Assembly: GCF_001643775.1 (NCBI RefSeq)
Contig: NZ_CP011402.1
Location: 2,016,432-2,080,431, forward strand
DNA: 64,000 bases
Reading direction: 5' to 3'
Source: Denitrobacterium detoxificans
GTDB lineage: Bacteria > Actinomycetota > Coriobacteriia > Coriobacteriales > Eggerthellaceae
In this document: one piece after another, positions 52,123 through 61,135 of the stretch
How positions within the stretch are numbered: the stretch's first letter is position 1
Layout of the letters: each line of letters opens with the position of its first letter
The notes under the pieces: model-generated
The model's input: only the letters and a program-made list of their open reading frames with translations
Database searches by the model: none
What the model was told of the DNA's origin: nothing
Translations under genes and position numbers: made by a program

Positions 52123-54240
52123 ATGGCAGACGAGAAGTCATTCGGCTGGACCGGAAAGATGCTCCGCGTGAATCTGACCACCGGACGCATCACCACCGAA
52201 CCCACCGAACCCTACAAGGCCTACATCGGCGGCATGGGCCTCGCGAACAAAATCATGTACGACGAAGTGCCCGCCGGCACCGAACCATTCGACCCCGAGA
52301 ATAAGATCATTTTCGCCGTGGGGCCGCTCACGGCAACCGGCGTACCCCTGGCAGGGCGCACCACCATCTGCAGCCTTTCCACGTACACCACCGACCACCT
52401 GGTCGTCGACGCACACTGCGGTGGCATGCTGGGCGCGAAGATGAAGATGGCCGGCTATGACGCCATCATCGTGGAAGGCGCCAGCGACAAGCCCGTATAC
52501 CTGGCCATCCACAACGACGACGTAAAGATCAAGAGCGCGGCGGCCGTTTGGGGCCAGGGCACCCGCGCCACCACGGAAATGCTCAGCCGTCTAGAAGGCA
52601 CGCGCACGTGCGTAGCCGCCATTGGCCAGGCAGGCGAAAACCTGCTCCCCTATTCCTGCATCATCAACTCCCGTAATCATTCCGCAGGCGCAGGCACGGG
52701 CGCAGTCATGGGCTCCAAGAAGCTGAAGGCCCTGGTCATCGAGGGCGACAAGCCCATCTACGTAGCCGACCCCAAGGCAGTGGCCGAGCTTTCCGACTAC
52801 ATGCTGCGCGAGATCATCGGTTCGAACAACAACCACGTCGTGCCCAGCACGCAGCAGGAATGGGCCGAATTCTACGACGCCGATTCCCGTTGGACGGCCG
52901 CAAAGGGCCTGAACTGGGAGCTCGCCGAAGGCGGCCCCATCGAAACCGGCGAACCGAAACCTGGCGAGCTAAACACGGTAGGCTACCGCTGCATGAAGTC
53001 CACCAAGGACCTGGGCCCCGCGGCATCCGCGTACACCATCAAGATGAACGGCTGCCACAGCTGCCCGATTCACTGCTATAGCGACCTTCGCGTAGAGGGG
53101 TCGGGCGAAGCGGGCGCATTCGAGACCTCGGGCAACACGTGCGCCGCAAACTTCCCGTGGCGCTACGCGGAAACCATCCTGAAGACGGGCATCAGCCAAA
53201 AGGAAATGCCCGACGAATACGTCACCTTCAACGCAGCCATCGGCACCACCATGGACGACCTGGGCCTCTGGTGCAATTACGCAAGCCTGCACCGCGACAT
53301 TGCGCACTGCATCAAGGAAGGCATCTTCAAGCGCGTGCTGCCCGCGGAAGAATACAACATGTTCGACTGGAGCAAGCTCACCCCGGAAAACGCCGACCCG
53401 AGCGTCTGCGTGCAGATTCTGCGCCACATCGCCCAGAACGACAACGAAATGGCCTACGTCGCCCACGGCGACATCGTCTGGTGCGAGCGCTGGGACGACA
53501 TGGAATGGTTCGACAACAAGGCGTCGACCATGATCAACTACCGTGGCTGGCCCGTGCATCATGCCGCCGAATGCTTCGGCCAGGTGGGCATGCTGTACAA
53601 CATGGTGTTCAACCGCGACGACATGATTCATTCCGCCGTGAACTTCCAGGGCAGCGGCCTGCCGCTCGACCTGAAGAAGGCCATCGCAGCCGAGGTATGG
53701 GGCGGCGAAGATGCCATCGACCCGCCGAAGAATTACACGCCCATGAACGAGCATAAGGCGAATTTCGCCTGGTGGAGCGTGGTTACCGACGTACTGCACG
53801 ACAGCCTGACGCTGTGCAACTGGGTATGGCCCATGACGTGCAGCCCCACGAAGGCGCGCGACTACCGCGGCGATTTGGACCTGGAGGCAAAGTTCTTCAA
53901 GGCGGTCACCGGCCAGGACGTCACCACCGAGGAACTGTACGAAATCGGCGAGAAGATCACCACGCTGCAGCGCTGCAACACCATGCGTGGCATGCACACC
54001 GACGACTTCCGCAACGTGCATGACGTTGCAACCAAGTGGACCTTCACGCAAGACCCCGACATCCCCGCATTCAGCGAAGGTACCGTAAAGCTGGACTGGG
54101 AAGACTGGCAGAAGGCGCTGAGCATGTTCTACGCGCGCTTCTCGTGGGACGAGCAGAAGGGCTGCCCCACCGCCGCCTACCTGGATGCGCATGGCATGAG
54201 CGACATCAAGGCAGACCTGCAGGCCGAAGGCCTCATGTAG
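52123..54240 (+). CDS. Aldehyde ferredoxin oxidoreductase-family tungsten/molybdenum enzyme (YdhV-like)
   Basis: 705 aa. N-terminal AOR domain GWTGKMLRVNLTTGRITTEP ... YIGGMGLANKIMYDEVPAGT with the pterin-binding stretch and GAGTGAVMGSKKLKALVIEG; AOR cluster cysteines Cys311, Cys314, Cys318 (CHSCPIHC) and Cys573 (WPMTC). The length is slightly above classic AOR. There is no signal peptide, so it is cytoplasmic, or exported with the Tat ferredoxin. AOR-family enzymes interconvert aldehydes and acids or reduce aromatic acids; YdhV-type members have no settled substrate. ATG 52123 has GGAGAG upstream. Confidence 0.9.
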   Translation: MADEKSFGWTGKMLRVNLTTGRITTEPTEPYKAYIGGMGLANKIMYDEVPAGTEPFDPENKIIFAVGPLTATGVPLAGRTTICSLSTYTTDHLVVDAHCGGMLGAKMKMAGYDAIIVEGASDKPVYLAIHNDDVKIKSAAAVWGQGTRATTEMLSRLEGTRTCVAAIGQAGENLLPYSCIINSRNHSAGAGTGAVMGSKKLKALVIEGDKPIYVADPKAVAELSDYMLREIIGSNNNHVVPSTQQEWAEFYDADSRWTAAKGLNWELAEGGPIETGEPKPGELNTVGYRCMKSTKDLGPAASAYTIKMNGCHSCPIHCYSDLRVEGSGEAGAFETSGNTCAANFPWRYAETILKTGISQKEMPDEYVTFNAAIGTTMDDLGLWCNYASLHRDIAHCIKEGIFKRVLPAEEYNMFDWSKLTPENADPSVCVQILRHIAQNDNEMAYVAHGDIVWCERWDDMEWFDNKASTMINYRGWPVHHAAECFGQVGMLYNMVFNRDDMIHSAVNFQGSGLPLDLKKAIAAEVWGGEDAIDPPKNYTPMNEHKANFAWWSVVTDVLHDSLTLCNWVWPMTCSPTKARDYRGDLDLEAKFFKAVTGQDVTTEELYEIGEKITTLQRCNTMRGMHTDDFRNVHDVATKWTFTQDPDIPAFSEGTVKLDWEDWQKALSMFYARFSWDEQKGCPTAAYLDAHGMSDIKADLQAEGLM

Positions 54241-54270
54241 GCACACGGCGCTACAACAGCCAAACTAATA

Positions 54271-54307
54271 GGGCTCGCGAGATCCTCCCTCTCGCGAGCC
54301 CTTCTTC
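54271..54307. terminator. Terminator between convergent AOR and LuxR genes
   Basis: Perfect 11-bp stem GGGCTCGCGAG / CTCGCGAGCCC with a 9-base loop; TTCTTC tail on the plus strand. Confidence 0.85.
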
Positions 54308-54326
54308 ATGTGATGATGACCCGAAT

Positions 54327-55898
54327 CTAGCGGGCGTATTCCCTTAGGTAATCCAAGACGTCCTGGCGTGAATGCAAGCCCGTCTTGCCGTAGATCCTCT
54401 TGATGTGCGCATGCACAGTGCCAGGACTAATGAAGAGCTCCTCGGCCACGCGCTGCTGGGTCTTTCCCAAGGCGTACTGCACGAGCACTTCCTCCTCGCG
54501 CTCGGTGAGCAGGAACTGTTGACCCAGCTCATGCACGCCTTCTTCCATGGCCATGCGCATGGCGTCTTCGCGCGACGTAGGCTCGACACCCTCATCCAGA
54601 CCCATGAGGTTCTTGATCACGGGATGGTTAGACGTTACGACTTCGTGGCTGGTATCGGCGCCTTCGCCGCCGTGCGCAGCGTTTCGCCCATCCATGTACA
54701 CCAAGATGAGCTGGCCCAAAATAAACTGGGCGGAAATCACCATCGCAACGCCCATGATCGCCATAATCTGAACGGGATCAACGCCCAAAACGGCCAAACC
54801 GCCTTCGGCCATGCGAGCAAGAGCGCGCGGCGCCAAAAACACGGCGAACCCGCTGAGCATGTAGTACCACGGATCGCGATAGCCATAGCTCATAAACGCA
54901 ATGATGACGTACCCGTCGAACACCACCATCAGGGCGTTCGTCGACGTGCTCAAGCATGCGCCCACGCCCATGTCATCCGGCAGCAGCGCGTACGCAACGA
55001 TGGCCAAGCAGCCTAGCGCCTGCATGATTTGCCAAATGCCCACCGTCATGACGCGCGTGCGTCCACGCAGCACGGCAACTACGATACTCATGCGTAAGGT
55101 GATAACAATTACGGCATACGCAACGCGATGCACGGGCCCCAAGGCAATGCCCTCGCCTGCAGGGTACCCACGCAAAAGGCCAATAACCACCGACAAGAAC
55201 GCAATGCCCAGGCCCGTTACCATAAGAAACTTGCTACTGGAAACGTTGTCCTCCATAAAGCCGAAGTAATCGCTACGCAGCGTGGGGCTCTCTATCTCGA
55301 ATGCTTTCTTGCGCTTACGCGCAGCGCGAATAAGGGGAACCTGGAGCGCAGCCAAGAGCGGCGAGCACACGTTGTCGACCGGATCGGGCAGAAACGCGAA
55401 TACGAGCAGCACCACTTCGCTGATGGCAAGCGCACCCATGGCAACAACGACGGCCGTACTCGTGCTGCAGCCCCGCACTCGTCGCAGCCAATAGCCAATG
55501 TTCATGTAACCCAGGAATTCATTGGCAGCATGCATCACGAGCAGCACATCTACCGACACCCCGGGGGTATGCTCGAGCGCGCTCAATAGCACAAGTACAA
55601 GCGCCTGCAGCCCAATGAGCGCATGTCCGATGATGTTGACCTGGCGCTTCGTGAACCGAACATTACCCAGCCACAACCATGCCGCAACGATGAACGCCGG
55701 AATAAGCGACACGAGCGTGGCGCCATCGGTGAAGAGACCCTGGTCGGTTTCAACATAGCTTCCGTAGCTTCCGACAATCAGACAGTCGCGTGCGCATACA
55801 AGACCGATAATCGTAGGAATCAAGGGCGCATACACACGCACGGCCTCACGCACCCCCGAAAAGACGCCCGCCTTACGCGCGCCCTCTTCGTTATTCAT
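54327..55898 (-). CDS. LuxR-family regulator with multi-pass membrane N-terminal half
   Basis: 523 aa. About 12 hydrophobic segments (30-400), an acidic linker and a C-terminal LuxR HTH (LTEREEEVLVQYALGKTQQRV ... FISPGTVHAHIKRIYGKTGLHSRQDV). GGGAGG precedes the ATG. Convergent with the AOR gene and divergent from the YdhW-like/NifU-like pair. Repeats related to the AOR-promoter palindrome lie upstream of it, which makes it the probable regulator of the whole 51-57 kb block and of itself. Confidence 0.9.
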   Translation of the reverse strand: MNNEEGARKAGVFSGVREAVRVYAPLIPTIIGLVCARDCLIVGSYGSYVETDQGLFTDGATLVSLIPAFIVAAWLWLGNVRFTKRQVNIIGHALIGLQALVLVLLSALEHTPGVSVDVLLVMHAANEFLGYMNIGYWLRRVRGCSTSTAVVVAMGALAISEVVLLVFAFLPDPVDNVCSPLLAALQVPLIRAARKRKKAFEIESPTLRSDYFGFMEDNVSSSKFLMVTGLGIAFLSVVIGLLRGYPAGEGIALGPVHRVAYAVIVITLRMSIVVAVLRGRTRVMTVGIWQIMQALGCLAIVAYALLPDDMGVGACLSTSTNALMVVFDGYVIIAFMSYGYRDPWYYMLSGFAVFLAPRALARMAEGGLAVLGVDPVQIMAIMGVAMVISAQFILGQLILVYMDGRNAAHGGEGADTSHEVVTSNHPVIKNLMGLDEGVEPTSREDAMRMAMEEGVHELGQQFLLTEREEEVLVQYALGKTQQRVAEELFISPGTVHAHIKRIYGKTGLHSRQDVLDYLREYAR

Positions 55899-55983
55899 AA
55901 CCCTCCCTCAAAAACCATGGCTCACCGTCGCTCCTCCTCGCGACGAGCCATACCCACTCTACCCTAAGCCTAGGACATTCCCA

Positions 55984-56057
55984 ATTTCTCCTCTTATAGG
56001 AGACGGAAGATTTAACCAGGTTATAACGCCGTTTTTAGATTTACCCCCTTATAGGGT
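55984..56057. promoter_or_regulatory. Two direct operator-like repeats upstream of LuxR and YdhW-like genes
   Basis: ATTTCTCCTCTTATAGGAG (55984-56002) and ATTTACCCCCTTATAGGGT (56039-56057), same orientation, 55 bases apart. Each has a partly palindromic core (CTCCT.TAT.AGGAG, ACCC..TTAT.GGGT). They share the TTTACCCC / AGGGTACGG elements with the 51934-51994 palindrome. Both divergent promoters could be controlled from here. Confidence 0.65.
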
Positions 56058-56106
56058 ACGGGAAAATGGGCCCGCTTCTCATAATGAGGGCCCAAGGAGG
56101 AGGCCC

Positions 56107-56883
56107 ATGGAAACGCAAAGCGCCGAAGCGCCCAACTACAAACAGCAAGCAGAAGAGCTGCATGCCGCCCTTGGCGCGGCACTCGAGAACATCCGCAGCC
56201 AGTCATGCGACAGCGCCCTCGTTACCCCCGAGCGCTGGAACGCAACGGGCATGGCTCCCGCATGGATGGACGTCGAGGCATTCACCGACGCCGTAAGGGA
56301 TGCGTTGGCCAAATTCCACGCATCATCCAGTGAACACGATTGCGGCGCCACCAGCGGAGCCGAACAGATCGAGCCCACAAACGAAGCTGAGGCCGCTACC
56401 GAAACGTCATCGGACGAAGAGGAAGCCATACCGGCGAGCGCATCGAGCGAGCAACCTGCATCGCTCGACGAAGCGCTTGCAGCGCTACCCGCGATTCCCT
56501 GCGCGGACATCTGCGTTCTTGAGGGCAAGAGCACAACGTACTTCTACTCGAACGCTTACATGACTGACGCGTACGCAAACTGGGCATTCCTTGCGCAGGA
56601 AGACGACAAAGTTCAAACCTTCGTTTCCGTGGTGCGCGAGGACTCGCGCGTCTATCCGCGCCCCATGGTGTATCGCTCGCTTTTGAACCCACCGTTCCGC
56701 ATGACCGAAGACGAAGTGCTGCAATGCTGGCAGACGGTGCAGGAAACGGGAAAGTTTCCCGACATTGAAAGCTGCGAGGCGAGCAACGGCGACGTCTACT
56801 TCTTTTCCACCGACTACCTTTCGCCCCGATACGCGCAATCGCTTGCCGAGTACGAATCGGTAGAGCGCCTGGCAAACCCGTAG
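56107..56883 (+). CDS. YdhW-like accessory protein of the AOR locus
   Basis: 258 aa, soluble, no signal. N-terminal helical part (about 8-65), an acidic Ala/Ser/Glu linker (about 70-120) and a conserved-looking C-terminal domain (about 130-255: TTYFYSNAYMTDAYANWAFL, VREDSRVYPRPMVYRSLLN, ASNGDVYFFSTDYLSPRYAQ). From memory this last part resembles E. coli YdhW, an unassigned member of the ydhYVWXUT operon that also holds the AOR-like YdhV. GGAGGAGG precedes ATG 56107. Thirteen bases separate it from the scaffold gene. The YdhW link should be checked by profile search. Confidence 0.6.
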   Translation: METQSAEAPNYKQQAEELHAALGAALENIRSQSCDSALVTPERWNATGMAPAWMDVEAFTDAVRDALAKFHASSSEHDCGATSGAEQIEPTNEAEAATETSSDEEEAIPASASSEQPASLDEALAALPAIPCADICVLEGKSTTYFYSNAYMTDAYANWAFLAQEDDKVQTFVSVVREDSRVYPRPMVYRSLLNPPFRMTEDEVLQCWQTVQETGKFPDIESCEASNGDVYFFSTDYLSPRYAQSLAEYESVERLANP

Positions 56884-56896
56884 AAACGAGGACGAC

Positions 56897-57511
56897 ATGC
56901 CTTCCGACGAGGTACGTAACATATACAAGGAGATCGAAGATCGCCGTGTCATCCGCACGGCAGACGTCTACCAGACGCACATGGAGAACGGCGTGCGAGG
57001 CTATTCCGACAAGCTGCTTTCCGTAGTGGCGGACTTCACGAACAGCGGCATACCCGAAGGCTGCAACGCGCGCGGCATGGCTGGCAAGAGCAAGCGCGGA
57101 GAAGTCGCCTGCCAGATATTTGGCACCATCAACCCCGAAACGCGCATCATCGAGCGCGCCGGCTTCCGCAGCCGCGGCTGCATCGCCATCACGGCCTCTG
57201 CTAGCATGCTCTGCCGGATGATCGAGGGCAAATCGATCGAAGACGCGCTTGCCATCTGCGACAACGACATCGTGCGAGCGCTTGACGGCGTGCCCTCGGA
57301 CAAACGCGACACTCCCATATTCGCCATGGAGGCATGCCACGCCATGATTGGCGACTGGCTTATCGCCCAAGGGGAACTCGATGCGCTCGACACGCTTACG
57401 CCCTGCGACATGGGTGGCATTACCTGCCTGCTCTGCGAACATTGCAGTCTGCGCGACCTGCGCTACGACCTTCTTGCCGAGCAAGCCGGCGCAGCCAGCG
57501 TACGCAGCTAG
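56897..57511 (+). CDS. NifU/IscU-like Fe-S scaffold protein with Cys-rich tail
   Basis: 204 aa. The core (about 35-155) matches the IscU/NifU N-terminal fold: YSDKLLSVVADFTNSGIPEG, then GEVACQIFGTI (Cys72), FRSRGCIAITASASML (Cys95), EGKSIEDALAI and MEACHAMIGDWL (Cys147), the three scaffold cysteines. The C-terminal tail adds CDMGGITCLLCEHC (Cys170, 177, 180, 183), which standard IscU lacks. It probably assembles or delivers Fe-S (or a related metal cluster) to the AOR or its ferredoxin, given the shared locus. No IscS or SUF genes are nearby. GAGGAC precedes the ATG. Confidence 0.82.
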   Translation: MPSDEVRNIYKEIEDRRVIRTADVYQTHMENGVRGYSDKLLSVVADFTNSGIPEGCNARGMAGKSKRGEVACQIFGTINPETRIIERAGFRSRGCIAITASASMLCRMIEGKSIEDALAICDNDIVRALDGVPSDKRDTPIFAMEACHAMIGDWLIAQGELDALDTLTPCDMGGITCLLCEHCSLRDLRYDLLAEQAGAASVRS

Positions 57512-57525
57512 CAGTCAAAGGCGCC

Positions 57526-58989
57526 CTACCCTACGCGCGCATCAACCAAATCAATGAGTTCCTGCTTGGAATGAACCCCAAGTTTGGTGTACACGTGCTT
57601 CACATGCGTGGCAACCGTATTCCTGGACAAAACGAGCTTATCGCGAATGTACGGCTGCGATCGGCCACGCGCCAAATAGCCCAGCACTTCAAGCTCGCGA
57701 GCAGAGAGGCCATACGCACCGGCAAGCTCACGGCAACGCACGTCAATGGGGTCCTCCGCTGCAGCCCGGCCCGTTTCCGCAGCGCCACCCCCTGTGCCAT
57801 CCTCAGCAACGCTTACAACAGCGGGAAGCATACCGGAGTCGAGGATGGATTCGAATTCGGGAAGCAGCGACTGAGAGGCAACTACTAGGCAGATGAGCGA
57901 TAGCACCAGCACAAACACGCTCAAGCTACCATCCAAGACAAGGGGGAACACCAGCAAGCCCGCAATATTGCCCATCAAAACGCCCAGCTGGATCACCCCC
58001 TGGCAGAGGCCCGCCGCGAAGTACACGTTCAACACACGTTTTCGGACCAGCCACACGAAGCACATGAGCGACAACGCCTGCATGGCGGTATCGGCCACAT
58101 TCAGAATCGCTGCATGCAAAAACATGGGCACGAGCTCGATCCAGGGAAACAGGGCGAGCGAGAGCACGATAAGAGGTATGAGCCAGCGAAAGAGCTCACG
58201 GAACGTAATGCTCATCGAGAAACGCGAAAAGGCGACCACCAGGGCAATGCCAAAACCGGCCCCGATGAAAGAAACGACGTCGAAGCCCAGAACGTCAAAC
58301 ATTGCCCCGGAAGAATCACGCATCGCCTCGATGCATCCACCCACAAAGTAGAAAACGGCAACCACGAACATCATGCGCAGGAAGGACCCAAGCTGGACTC
58401 CCATGCCACCAGTACGCTGAGGCGCACGTTCGGGCGACGACCCTCCCGTCGCCCCAGATTCCGCAACGAAAAGGCAAAGCGCCGATAACAACGGCAGCGA
58501 GGCAGCGGCCACTACGCCAACGACGCCCGACAGATAGGGGAACACAAGCGTTCCCAGCAAGGGCAGGGCCCCGCTCAGGCAGATAAAGCGTTCGGCTTCC
58601 GCAATGGGAATGCGGCAATAGAACGCGAGCCATAGCACAAGCAGCATGCCCGTGCCGACGCCGGAAAGTGAACCGGCAATCGCAGATAGGACAAGCACCT
58701 TGGAGCCTTGCACCGTCACGACAGAAAGCGCCGTACCTGCGGCAGAGGAAATGCCCGAGATGGCCAAAAGCGCCCGCGAAGCTTTGCGCCCATTGCGCTT
58801 CCGCCACGCAAGACCCATCAAGAACAGGGTCACCACGACGGCAATGGACGAAGCAAGCCACGATGAATCGGCATTGATCCCCGAACCTAACCTGGCGCCG
58901 TACACCGCCGATGTGGAGTAGGTGGCGTACACCCACATCCATATAAATCCAATGCCCCAATAGTGGGGCTTCACAGCCTTCCAGCGCAT
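57526..58989 (-). CDS. LuxR-family regulator with multi-pass membrane N-terminal half
   Basis: 487 aa. About 12 hydrophobic segments (10-370) and a C-terminal LuxR HTH (LSARELEVLGYLARGRSQPYI ... VLSRNTVATHVKHVYTKLGVHSKQEL). ATG 58989 with GGGAGG upstream is chosen over 59034. It is divergent from the flavin reductase at 59207 with a TCACCTG/CAGGTGA repeat between them, so it is that enzyme's likely activator. It converges on the scaffold gene with only 14 bases between stops. Confidence 0.9.
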   Translation of the reverse strand: MRWKAVKPHYWGIGFIWMWVYATYSTSAVYGARLGSGINADSSWLASSIAVVVTLFLMGLAWRKRNGRKASRALLAISGISSAAGTALSVVTVQGSKVLVLSAIAGSLSGVGTGMLLVLWLAFYCRIPIAEAERFICLSGALPLLGTLVFPYLSGVVGVVAAASLPLLSALCLFVAESGATGGSSPERAPQRTGGMGVQLGSFLRMMFVVAVFYFVGGCIEAMRDSSGAMFDVLGFDVVSFIGAGFGIALVVAFSRFSMSITFRELFRWLIPLIVLSLALFPWIELVPMFLHAAILNVADTAMQALSLMCFVWLVRKRVLNVYFAAGLCQGVIQLGVLMGNIAGLLVFPLVLDGSLSVFVLVLSLICLVVASQSLLPEFESILDSGMLPAVVSVAEDGTGGGAAETGRAAAEDPIDVRCRELAGAYGLSARELEVLGYLARGRSQPYIRDKLVLSRNTVATHVKHVYTKLGVHSKQELIDLVDARVG

Positions 58990-59085
58990 TCCCACAACCT
59001 CCCAACGCGCATCGTCGCGCGGCCAAAACCACATATAGGCCCACTACGACATATCACATTCTTGCGTAAACCCCGCAAAAACACG

Positions 59086-59142
59086 TCACCTGTTCCACGT
59101 GATATCAGGCAAAACGCCACGACAAACACGAATTTCAGGTGA
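59086..59142. promoter_or_regulatory. Inverted half-sites between LuxR and flavin reductase genes
   Basis: TCACCTG (59086-59092) and CAGGTGA (59136-59142), 50 bases centre to centre; a CACGTG hexamer lies at 59096-59101. Arms are short but the spacing and place (65-120 bases before the flavin reductase ATG) fit an activator site. Confidence 0.45.
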
Positions 59143-59206
59143 TTACAAGCGCAAGGGACCGCTGCACGATACCTCCATCCGCAACCATTGGAGGGAAAGG
59201 CAACAC

Positions 59207-60928
59207 ATGACTCGCGAAGCACATCTTTCACGCCGATCGTTTCTCACGGGCCTCACGACCGTAGGAGCAGCGGCCGTTTTGGGAGCATCGACAGGCTGCG
59301 CACCGAAATCGTACGGCAGCAAGCCGCAAGAAGCCGAAGCCGCTCAAACGGCCACCGATACCGCCGATTGGCTCGGCGAAGCACCTGCCATCACCGACGC
59401 CGATTGCGCGCAAACGCTCGATTACGAAGTCGTTGTCGTAGGCGCAGGCACGTCGGGCTACTTTGCCGCAGCATCTGCCGCAGAAAGCGGAGCGAAAACG
59501 CTCCTCATCGAAAAGGGTGGCTCGGGCAACAGCGTTCGCTCTTCGTCGCTGGGCGCCGTCGACACCACTGCGCAACGCGAGCAAGGCATCAGTATTGACG
59601 TGCAAGAAATCGTCAATGACATGTCCGGCTATGCGCAAGGCCGCGCCGATACTCGGCTCATCAAGATGTGGGCCGAAAAATCGGGCGAGGCCATCGATTG
59701 GTACACCAATCTGCTGCGTGCGCATGACATGGAAGTGCAGCTCGAATGGAATATGCCCGACGGCACGCGCTACAAGGAATGGCCCGTCGGGCATGGCACG
59801 AACGGCGAATACCCCTCGCGCGAAAGCGATGTGGCAGCCATCATGAACGAATACATCGAATCGTTCGAGGGATGCGCGACGATGTTCAACACCGCCATGC
59901 AGTGCCTCATCACCGACGGCGAAAACAAGGTCGTAGGACTATACGCAAAGAGCAACAAGGGCTACATCCGCATCAACGCCTCCAAGGCCGTCATCGTGGG
60001 CACTGGCGGTTACGCGTATAACAAAGACATGTACAAGGCCCTGCATACCGAGGAATACCAGAGCCACGGCACATTCGACGCTTTCCCCAACTGCACGGGT
60101 GATGGCATCAAGGCTCTGCTCTGGCTGGGATGCCGCATGGACTCCGTGCCTTCCGGCGTCGTGTTCAATCGCTGCCTGCTTACCGCCGACCAGCACGAGG
60201 GCGACCCCTACAACGTGCACAGTGACTCGTACGGCTACTTCTTCTTCAGCTCGCAGCCGTTCCTGCGCGTCGATAGCGCAGGCCATCGCTTCCACAACGA
60301 AAGCGAGCCCTACGAGTACGTCATGAAGACCTCGGCCAATCGTCCCGTAGGCGATCGCTACTGGCATCAGGTCTGGGACGGCAATTGGAAGGACGACGTC
60401 TACCGCTTCCACACGGTGGGATGCTCCACGATTTGCTATCGAGAAGGAGCCGACCACGATGCCTACCCCACCATGATGGACGACTGGATCGAACCGGAGA
60501 TGGAAAGCTTCGTCGACGCAGGCTATATCGTGAAGGCGGAGACGCTCGAAGAATTGGCAGACAAGCTGCAGGTTAGCGACAAGGACGCGTTCCTTGCCAC
60601 CTGCGCGCGCCAAAACGAGAACTACGACAACCAACACGACCCCGATTTCGGCAAGGAAGCCTTCCGCCTGAGCGAGCTGCGCACTCCACCGTTCTACGCA
60701 ACCGTGAAGTCGTGCGGCTTCAGCCTGTGCACCACCGACGGCATCAAGGTGAACACTAACCTTCAGCCCTACGGCAAGAACGGCCAGCCCATTGAGGGCG
60801 TATACGTCGTAGGCAACGACCAGGGCGGCTTCTACGGCGGCGTCTATCCCAACCTGGCTGTCGGCATCAACGCAGGCAGGAGCGCCACCTTCGGACGCTA
60901 CGCAGGCAAGATGGCCGCAGCGCTCTAA
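59207..60928 (+). CDS. Tat-exported FAD-dependent reductase (fumarate/urocanate reductase-like flavoprotein)
   Basis: 573 aa. Tat signal LSRRSFLTGLTTVGAAAVLG followed by STGCAP, a possible lipobox (Cys about 28). FAD motif VVVVGAGTSGYFAAASAAES then TLLIEKGGSG; FAD_binding_2 domain to the end (EGVYVVGNDQGGFYGGVYPN then LAVGINAGRSATFG). No FMN or heme modules. It is a paralogue of the 21439-23106 protein but clearly diverged (different insert around 100-200 and no shared C-terminus). Substrate unknown. ATG 59207 with AAAGG upstream. Confidence 0.9.
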   Translation: MTREAHLSRRSFLTGLTTVGAAAVLGASTGCAPKSYGSKPQEAEAAQTATDTADWLGEAPAITDADCAQTLDYEVVVVGAGTSGYFAAASAAESGAKTLLIEKGGSGNSVRSSSLGAVDTTAQREQGISIDVQEIVNDMSGYAQGRADTRLIKMWAEKSGEAIDWYTNLLRAHDMEVQLEWNMPDGTRYKEWPVGHGTNGEYPSRESDVAAIMNEYIESFEGCATMFNTAMQCLITDGENKVVGLYAKSNKGYIRINASKAVIVGTGGYAYNKDMYKALHTEEYQSHGTFDAFPNCTGDGIKALLWLGCRMDSVPSGVVFNRCLLTADQHEGDPYNVHSDSYGYFFFSSQPFLRVDSAGHRFHNESEPYEYVMKTSANRPVGDRYWHQVWDGNWKDDVYRFHTVGCSTICYREGADHDAYPTMMDDWIEPEMESFVDAGYIVKAETLEELADKLQVSDKDAFLATCARQNENYDNQHDPDFGKEAFRLSELRTPPFYATVKSCGFSLCTTDGIKVNTNLQPYGKNGQPIEGVYVVGNDQGGFYGGVYPNLAVGINAGRSATFGRYAGKMAAAL

Positions 60929-61045
60929 AGCATACGGCATGCGTGGGGCGCCTACCGCACGGGCGCCCCAACCCAGCCTCCAGCGCCAACCAAAGCGCAA
61001 CAGCGCGACGATTGGGCCAGGAAGTATCGGCCTATGCACGCAACT

Positions 61046-61135
61046 CACTTCCGTTTCGACACCCTTACGGAAGTGGAGTGCGTTTCACTTCCGTAAGGGT
61101 TGCATTAACGGAAGTGAATTGCGTTTCGCTTCCGT
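61046..61135. promoter_or_regulatory. Five-site operator array upstream of fic
   Basis: The 9-mer CACTTCCGT occurs at 61046-61054 and 61086-61094, its complement ACGGAAGTG at 61067-61075 and 61108-61116, and CGCTTCCGT at 61127-61135. Sites alternate in orientation and start 21, 19, 22 and 19 bases apart, two helical turns each, so all face the same side of the DNA. The last two overlap the -35/-10 region of fic. Confidence 0.8.
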
